The notes beneath the pieces were generated by a model that worked only from the letters and a program-made list of their open reading frames with translations, did not search any database and had not been told where the DNA came from. Shown here piece by piece: positions 58,909-64,000 of a stretch of DNA of 64,000 nucleotides (its first letter is position 1; each line of letters begins with the position of its first letter). The translations under genes and the position numbers were made by a program. This DNA is from Bryobacterales bacterium. Lineage in GTDB: Bacteria; Acidobacteriota; Terriglobia; Bryobacterales; Bryobacteraceae. Location: positions 62,001-126,000 of the forward strand of contig JADJOP010000005.1 in NCBI GenBank assembly GCA_016713735.1, written 5' to 3'.

Positions 58909-59850
58909 ATGCGGCTGATCTTCATGGGAACCCCCGCCTTCGCCGTGCCTACCTTGGAGGCATGCATCGAGGCGGGCCACGAGATCGCCGCCGTCTTCAC
59001 CCAGCCTGACCGCCCCAAAGGCCGCGGCGGCGCGCTCGCCCAGCCCCCGGTGAAGGAATGCGCCCTCGCCCACAACCTCCCCGTCCACCAGCCCCGCCGC
59101 GTACGCTTTCCTGAGGTCGTCGAAGAGATCCGCGCCATCGCCCCGCGCGCCATCGTCGTCGTCGGCTACGGACAAATCATTCCGCAATCGATCATCGACA
59201 TCCCCCCGCTCGGCATCCTCAACGTCCACGCCTCGCTGCTGCCGCTCTATCGCGGCGCCGCCCCCATCCAGTGGGCCATTGCCAACGGCGAGACCGAAAC
59301 CGGAGTCACCATCATGCGCATCGACGCCGGCCTCGACACCGGCGACATGCTGCTCACCGCCTCCACCGCCATCGGCCCGGAGGAAACCGCGCCTGAACTC
59401 TCCGCGCGCCTCGCCACCACCGGCGCGGCTCTCTTGCTCGATGCCCTGCGCGGCCTCGACGCCGGCACGCTCCCGGCCACGCCGCAGGACCACGCCCGCC
59501 ACACCCTCGCCCCCATCCTCACGAAGGAAGACGGCCGCATCGATTGGACCACCCCGGCCCAGGTCATCTACAACCGCCTGCGCGGCTTCAACCCCTGGCC
59601 CGGCGCCTGGACCACCTTCCGAGGCCAGCAACTCCACATCCTCGCCGCGCGGCCCTCCCCTGAACCCGCCGCCGCCGCGCCCGGCACGCTGCTGCCCGCC
59701 AAAAACAGCCTGCGCGCCGCTTGCGGCGACGGCACCGCACTCGATATCCTCGAACTCCAGTTGGAGGGCCGCAAGCGAATTCCCACAGCCGCCTTCCTCA
59801 ACGGGCATCGTTTGACCGACAATGAACGATTAGGAGATTCCCCGACTTGA
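58909..59850 (+). CDS. fmt: Methionyl-tRNA formyltransferase
   Basis: Formylates initiator Met-tRNA using 10-formyl-tetrahydrofolate. The protein is 313 residues. Start MRLIFMGTPAFAVPTLEACI, QPDRPKGRG loop, LNVHASLLPLYRGAAPIQWA (active site with Asn, His) and GVTIMRIDAGLDTGDML. The C-terminal domain (GFNPWPGAWTTFRGQQLHIL) binds tRNA. Confidence 0.96.
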   Translation: MRLIFMGTPAFAVPTLEACIEAGHEIAAVFTQPDRPKGRGGALAQPPVKECALAHNLPVHQPRRVRFPEVVEEIRAIAPRAIVVVGYGQIIPQSIIDIPPLGILNVHASLLPLYRGAAPIQWAIANGETETGVTIMRIDAGLDTGDMLLTASTAIGPEETAPELSARLATTGAALLLDALRGLDAGTLPATPQDHARHTLAPILTKEDGRIDWTTPAQVIYNRLRGFNPWPGAWTTFRGQQLHILAARPSPEPAAAAPGTLLPAKNSLRAACGDGTALDILELQLEGRKRIPTAAFLNGHRLTDNERLGDSPT

Positions 59851-61025
59851 CACTCCCTCTCGGATATCGCTACGCCAGTTCTTACGCCAAGATCCGCAAG
59901 GTGGCCAAGGACGACCTGGCCCTGATCGTCTCCGATACGCCCGCGTCGGCCGCCGCCGTCTTCACCGCCAATCAAGTGGCCGCGGCGCCAGTCGTGCTCT
60001 CGCGCCAGCACCTGGCCGCCACCAAGGGCAAGCTCCGCGCCTTCCTCATCAATGCAGGCAACGCCAACTGCGCCACCCGCACCGGCATGGAGGTGGCCCA
60101 GCAAACCGTTGCCGCCGCCGCCGCCGCCTTGAACATCCCCGCCAACCAGGTGCTGCCCACCTCCACCGGCGTCATCGGCGTGGAGTTGAAAGCCTCGCTC
60201 ATCACCAAGGCCCTGCCGAAGCTGGTCAAGCAGCTCACCCCCGATGGCTTTCAGAAGGTGGCCGAAGCGATCATGACCACCGACCTCGTGCCCAAGACCG
60301 CCACCGCCGAGCTTTCCCTCAAGGGCGGCACCGTGTGCATCGCCGGCATGACCAAAGGCTCCGGCATGATCATGCCCAACATGGCCACCACGCTCGGCTT
60401 CCTCATGACCGACGCCGCTCTGCCCGCGCCCGTGTTGAAGAAGATGCTCACCGCCGCCACCGAGGAGAGCTACCACCGCCTCAGCGTCGATGGCGACACT
60501 TCCACCAACGACACCGTCGCCATCATGGCCAACGGCGCCTCCGGCATCACGCTGAAACCTGCCGACTATCCGCTCTTCCAACAGGCCCTCACCAAGCTCA
60601 TGCAGGACCTCGCCGCCAAGATCGCCCGCGACGGCGAAGGCGCCACCAAGCTCGTCACCATCCATGTTTCCGGCGCGCGCACCAACGACGAAGCCGCCCG
60701 CATCGCCCGCTCCATCGCCAACTCGCCGCTGGTCAAAACCGCCATCGCCGGCTCTGATCCCAACTGGGGCCGCATCATCTGCGCCGCCGGCTATGCCGGC
60801 GTGAAGTTCGATCCGGCGCAGGTCGACATCGCCATGCAAGGCCTGCTCGTCTGCCAGGGCGGCCTCGCCGCGCCTTTCCGCGAGAAGGAACTCAAGAAGC
60901 GCCTCGATGAGAAAGACGTCCACATCGAGTTCGCCTTCCGCGGCAAGCGGCCCGGCCGCGCCAAGTTCTGGACCTGCGACCTCACCGAGGGCTACATTCG
61001 CATCAACGCCAGCTACCGGACCTAG
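59847..61025 (+). CDS. argJ: Bifunctional ornithine acetyltransferase/N-acetylglutamate synthase
   Basis: Arginine synthesis. The protein is 392 residues and cuts itself before Thr181 in PNMATTLGF to form the active alpha-beta pair. Other motifs: VFTANQVAAAPV, INAGNANCATRTG, STGVIGVELK, TNDTVAIMANG. TTG at 59847 overlaps the fmt stop as TTGA. The protein probably performs both steps 1 and 5, but activity range cannot be read from sequence. Confidence 0.95.
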   Translation: MTLPLGYRYASSYAKIRKVAKDDLALIVSDTPASAAAVFTANQVAAAPVVLSRQHLAATKGKLRAFLINAGNANCATRTGMEVAQQTVAAAAAALNIPANQVLPTSTGVIGVELKASLITKALPKLVKQLTPDGFQKVAEAIMTTDLVPKTATAELSLKGGTVCIAGMTKGSGMIMPNMATTLGFLMTDAALPAPVLKKMLTAATEESYHRLSVDGDTSTNDTVAIMANGASGITLKPADYPLFQQALTKLMQDLAAKIARDGEGATKLVTIHVSGARTNDEAARIARSIANSPLVKTAIAGSDPNWGRIICAAGYAGVKFDPAQVDIAMQGLLVCQGGLAAPFREKELKKRLDEKDVHIEFAFRGKRPGRAKFWTCDLTEGYIRINASYRT

Positions 61026-61057
61026 TCTGGCTGCATCCAATCATCGAGGACTGATCC

Positions 61058-61891
61058 GTGCAACCATCTCAACCGCCTGACGCCCCCAAACCGCCCATCC
61101 CCGGCATCCGCCACATGATCGCCGTGGGTTCCGGCAAAGGCGGCGTCGGCAAGACCACCGTTTCGGTGAACCTGGCCATCGCGCTCTCCAAGCTCGGCTA
61201 CCGCACCGGCCTGCTCGACGCCGACGTCTACGGGCCCAACATCCCGCTCATGCTGGGCATCCAGCAACAGCCCTACGCCGTGGAGAACCGCATCATCCCG
61301 CTGGAGAAGGAAGGCCTGAAGCTCATGTCGATGGGCTTCCTCAACCCCGGCGACAAGCCGCTCATCTGGCGCGGCCCGATGCTGCACAGCGTCATCGGCC
61401 AGTTCCTGCGCGGCACCGAGTGGGGCGAACTCGATTACCTCGTCATCGACCTGCCGCCCGGCACCGGCGACGTCCAGCTTTCGCTCATCCAGACCGCGCC
61501 GCTCACCGGCGCCATCGTCGTCACCACGCCCTCCGATGTCTCGCTCGAAGACTGCCGCAAGGCCGTCAACATGTTCCGCCAGGTGCGCGTGCCGCTGCTC
61601 GGCCTCGTCGAAAACATGAGCTATCTCATCGCCCCGCAATCTGGCGAACGCATCGATGTGTTCGGCACCGGAGGCGGCCGGCGCACGGCCGAGGCGATGG
61701 AGGTTCACTTCCTGGGTGAACTGCCGCTCGATCCGCAAATCCGCATCGGCGGCGACTCCGGCAACGCCGTCGGCTGGCGCGGCGAACAGGACTCCACTGC
61801 TTCCGGCTTCTTCCGCATGGCCCGCGAAGCCGCCCAGCGCGCCGAAGCCAGCGCCGCGGAGAGCGGACCGAGCATCACCATCGAAGACTAA
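61058..61891 (+). CDS. Mrp/NBP35-family P-loop ATPase without the CxxC motif
   Basis: A protein of 277 residues. Deviant Walker A KGGVGKTT (27-34), LLDADVYGPNIPLM, IDLPPGTGDVQLSL and ENMSYLI are all Mrp/ApbC hallmarks. These proteins carry and deliver iron-sulfur clusters. Here the usual CxxC after ENMSY is replaced: the sequence reads YLIAPQSGERIDVFG. The N-terminal DUF59 domain is also absent. So it may not bind a cluster in the known way, or it may have another role. Confidence 0.88.
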   Translation: MQPSQPPDAPKPPIPGIRHMIAVGSGKGGVGKTTVSVNLAIALSKLGYRTGLLDADVYGPNIPLMLGIQQQPYAVENRIIPLEKEGLKLMSMGFLNPGDKPLIWRGPMLHSVIGQFLRGTEWGELDYLVIDLPPGTGDVQLSLIQTAPLTGAIVVTTPSDVSLEDCRKAVNMFRQVRVPLLGLVENMSYLIAPQSGERIDVFGTGGGRRTAEAMEVHFLGELPLDPQIRIGGDSGNAVGWRGEQDSTASGFFRMAREAAQRAEASAAESGPSITIED

Positions 61892-61912
61892 GACGGCCCA
61901 CGCCCGGTCCGT

Positions 61913-63784
61913 TCAGATGATCAGCCGCACGCCCCCCAGCTCCGCGAGATTGTGGGGAAACCGGTCGCCGGGCGTGCCGATGAACATGTAGTTCCGCGGC
62001 ACCCGCATGCGTTCCGACAGCCGGCCGATCAGGTCCGGCCCGAACTGGCCCCTCACGAACACAACGTCGATGCGCAGGCTGGGATAGATCTTGTCGATCG
62101 TCCGCAGGTGCTCAGCCAGCGCCGGCGGAATCTCCTCCTCGCTGCCATAGACGTGAACGACGATTAGCCTCTTGCTGTGCTCGTTTTCCATCACGTAGCG
62201 CGCGGCGTTGTTCAACGTCTCGAGGTTATCGCCCTTGGAAAAGTAGATCACCCGGAAGCCGCGGACCAGCCGGATGGAGCGCACAAGCCGGATATTCACA
62301 TACCGGCTCCAGCGCAGGAAACCCGTAACCGCCGCGCGGAGCATGGCCAGCAATACGGCGAGAATCTGCAAGCGCACCAACATCACGCCGATCGCCAGCA
62401 CAGCGATGCCGAAGTAGACGCCGAACACTCGCACATACTCCGGATTCAACAACAGGTTGCCCACAATGCCCATGGCCACGGCGAGGCCTCCCAACACGAG
62501 GGCCCCCCACGAGGCCTTCTCCTCGCGGGGCAGCTTCGCGCGCCGCATTTTCAACAGCATGTTTCCGGCGGCGAAGAGCAACATCACGCCCAGGAAGCTG
62601 AGCGTGTAGACGCCGGCCAGCAGTTCCACCTGCCCGCCGCTCACCAGCAAAATCGAGCAGCACAAGGTGAAAAACAGCACGATGATCCAGTGGTTTGTGT
62701 GGCGCCAGCCGTTCTCCTTGAGTAGAACCTGCGGCAGACAGCGGTCCAGCGTGAGCCGCCGCACCAGGCCGGTGACGCCAACATAACTGGTCAGCACCGC
62801 GCCTGAAAGTACAAGCACGGCATCCACGCTCACCAGCGCGCTTAGCCATCCGCCGGCCGCGCGGTGTCCCATCTCGGCCAACAGTCCTTCCTTGTGCGCG
62901 CCGAATTGAGCCAGCGGCACCATGCCGAGCGAGAGCAGACTGATGAGCGGATTGAACACCGCCACCGCCAGCCACATGTTGCGCAGCGTCAGCCGGAACA
63001 CGCCCTTCTGCTGCTCCTCGATGAAGTTGGCCGAGCTCTCAAAACCGCTGATGCCCAGCATGGCCGCGGCGAAGCCGAAGAACAGCGCCTTCACCGGATC
63101 ATACTGGCCGGCGAGCGACCAGTTGGCCCGCAGCACCTCGGGCGATTGCAGCACCACCGCGCCGCACACCAAGGCGAGGATCGTCAGCGTCGCCAGATGG
63201 AAGCCGAACAGGCCGACAGCCACCGCGCCCGATTCGCTGATGCCCCACACATTCAGCAGCGCGAACAAGCCGAGCAGCGCGATCGTGGCCGCGATGATGG
63301 GCAGCCCGTGCACCATGTGCGCGGCGTAATGCATCGCCTCATTGGCGCTGATCACGGCCGTGGCGATGTAGCTGAGCAGCGTCAGGCAGGCGGCCACGGC
63401 GGCTTTGCTCTTCGACGTCGTGTTCAGCAGCGCGTTGTAGGCTCCGCCGTTCAATGGCAGCGCCGAGCCCACTTCGCCGTAAATGCCGCGGAACAGGTAC
63501 AGCACGGCCGCCACCAGGGCCAGCGCCAGCGGCGCGTACGGCCCGGCCTGCAATGCACAGAGGGCTGACACGTACAGGCAACTCGACGTGATGTCGTTCC
63601 CGCAGATGGCAGTCGACTTCCAAGCGCCGAGCTTGTGCACGGCATGCGCGCCGGGTGCGGCCGGGGGCGCGCTGTCGGAAAGATCCGTCAGGCGTTCCGC
63701 CGTGCCCCACCCTGGAAACTCCCAACTCGCATCGGTGAATGAGTGACGATCACCCCTGCGAGGCTGCCCGGTACTTTCTCCCAT
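61913..63784 (-). CDS. APC-family amino acid/polyamine permease with a long C-terminal cytoplasmic domain
   Basis: About 623 residues. Residues about 40-460 hold about twelve membrane helices with the APC pattern GNDITSSCLYVSAL in helix 1, LFRGIYGEVGSALPLNGGAY and MLGISGFESSANFIEE (helix 6 region). After a basic segment (VRSIRLVRGFRVIYFSKGDN), residues about 515-620 form a soluble alpha/beta domain (KRLIVVHVYG, RIDVVFVRGQFG, YMFIGTPGDRF), resembling the regulatory tail of some APC transporters. The substrate is unknown. Start at 63784 is a choice; 63835 is possible. Confidence 0.85.
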   Translation of the reverse strand: MGESTGQPRRGDRHSFTDASWEFPGWGTAERLTDLSDSAPPAAPGAHAVHKLGAWKSTAICGNDITSSCLYVSALCALQAGPYAPLALALVAAVLYLFRGIYGEVGSALPLNGGAYNALLNTTSKSKAAVAACLTLLSYIATAVISANEAMHYAAHMVHGLPIIAATIALLGLFALLNVWGISESGAVAVGLFGFHLATLTILALVCGAVVLQSPEVLRANWSLAGQYDPVKALFFGFAAAMLGISGFESSANFIEEQQKGVFRLTLRNMWLAVAVFNPLISLLSLGMVPLAQFGAHKEGLLAEMGHRAAGGWLSALVSVDAVLVLSGAVLTSYVGVTGLVRRLTLDRCLPQVLLKENGWRHTNHWIIVLFFTLCCSILLVSGGQVELLAGVYTLSFLGVMLLFAAGNMLLKMRRAKLPREEKASWGALVLGGLAVAMGIVGNLLLNPEYVRVFGVYFGIAVLAIGVMLVRLQILAVLLAMLRAAVTGFLRWSRYVNIRLVRSIRLVRGFRVIYFSKGDNLETLNNAARYVMENEHSKRLIVVHVYGSEEEIPPALAEHLRTIDKIYPSLRIDVVFVRGQFGPDLIGRLSERMRVPRNYMFIGTPGDRFPHNLAELGGVRLII

Positions 63785-63833
63785 GATTCTCTGCCATGGT
63801 ACCGAACCCCCGCAGCCATGGCCCTGCGCCCCC

Positions 63834-63870
63834 AAAATAAAGGCCGCGCCCCCCGTGGCGAACGCGGCCT
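63834..63870 (-). terminator. Rho-independent terminator
   Basis: AGGCCGCG and CGCGGCCT form a perfect 8-bp stem with a 14-nt loop. On the minus strand it is followed by TTATTTT, so it ends the gene that enters from the right edge. It stands between that gene and the permease. Confidence 0.85.
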
Positions 63871-63889
63871 CGTGTATTGCCGGCTTCTG

Positions 63890-64000
63890 TTAGAACCGCA
63901 AGCGCAGTTGGTAGCGCATCACGCGCCCGCCGCCGTCAGCGAACTGCGGTTGCAGGAAGCGCCCCGCGGGCGAGGTGGCCACGTTCGCCGAGATGCCCGA
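63890..64000 (-). CDS. C-terminus of an outer-membrane beta-barrel protein (TonB-dependent/Oar-like), partial
   Basis: Only the last 36 codons lie in the window. They read ...GRFLQPQFADGGGRVMRYQL followed by RLRF and a stop. An end of alternating hydrophobic residues with final Phe is the outer-membrane barrel signal, and GGGRVMRYQLRLRF resembles the tail of the large Oar-like receptors of Acidobacteria. The identity is inferred from these residues. Confidence 0.55.
   Translation of the reverse strand, partial: SGISANVATSPAGRFLQPQFADGGGRVMRYQLRLRF

Overview
The window reads as a GC-rich chromosomal segment from an Acidobacteriota genome, most likely the Bryobacteraceae/Solibacter group. Reasons: a very large secreted mosaic protein (5454-9572) with the Solibacter-type C-terminal domain (TIGR03437 style), several cytochrome c/copper-monooxygenase-like proteins, a hybrid histidine kinase with a beta-propeller sensor, a DUF1080 sugar hydrolase, and a core block aroC-def-fmt-argJ-mrp. 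This placement is inference from gene families only. The + strand stays C-rich from end to end: + genes end codons in C and - genes end codons in G. No skew switch, tRNA or rRNA was seen.

Layout. 1-9.6 kb: frameshifted M28 peptidase, HExxH protein, GlcD, rhodanese, TPR protein, giant VWA/BACON protein. 9.9-18.5 kb: L-type lectin, GNAT, PPi-type phosphofructokinase, methyltransferase, hybrid kinase, enolase-superfamily enzyme. 18.5-20.1 kb: a compositionally foreign two-gene cassette (nucleotidyltransferase-like + DUF262), the best candidate for an uncharacterised defence-type system. 20.2-25.8 kb: gyrA, M48 protease, DUF937, LysM, glycosyltransferase. 25.8-29.6 kb: an operon ECF sigma -> anti-sigma -> two HEAT-repeat secreted proteins. 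29.6-33.9 kb: SDR, then flgM-flgN-flgK-flgL. 34.4-40 kb: cytochrome c/PHM-like protein, secreted unknown, EamA transporter, UDP-glucose dehydrogenase, DUF1080. 40.1-42.6 kb: HepT/MntA toxin-antitoxin, WG-repeat protein and a truncated second mntA in a duplicated segment. 42.6-46.4 kb: M2 peptidase and two more cytochrome c/PHM paralogs with translationally coupled ends. 46.4-51.9 kb: GNAT, unknown, MarR, EF-G-like GTPase, serine hydrolase. 51.9-53.46 kb: gene ruin including a decayed alpha/beta hydrolase. 53.46-56.8 kb: PQQ dehydrogenase + dihaem cytochrome c, then a MarR regulator with operator-like palindromes. 57.2-61.9 kb: aroC-def-fmt-argJ-mrp. 61.9-64 kb: APC permease and the tail of an outer-membrane receptor.

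Two points matter when reading the annotation. First, about twenty apparent frameshifts occur, many at homopolymers and two in essential gyrA; most are probably sequencing errors, so those genes are listed as CDS across the break. The alpha/beta hydrolase ruin is different: it has many indels and stops. Second, several intergenic gaps hold C-rich tandem repeats whose unit differs from locus to locus, some running into the stop codon of the adjacent - strand gene.

Working together: the ECF sigma/anti-sigma operon probably controls its HEAT-repeat proteins; PQQ dehydrogenase and its overlapping cytochrome c form a periplasmic oxidation chain; FlgM/N/K/L belong to late flagellar assembly; def and fmt handle N-formylmethionine.
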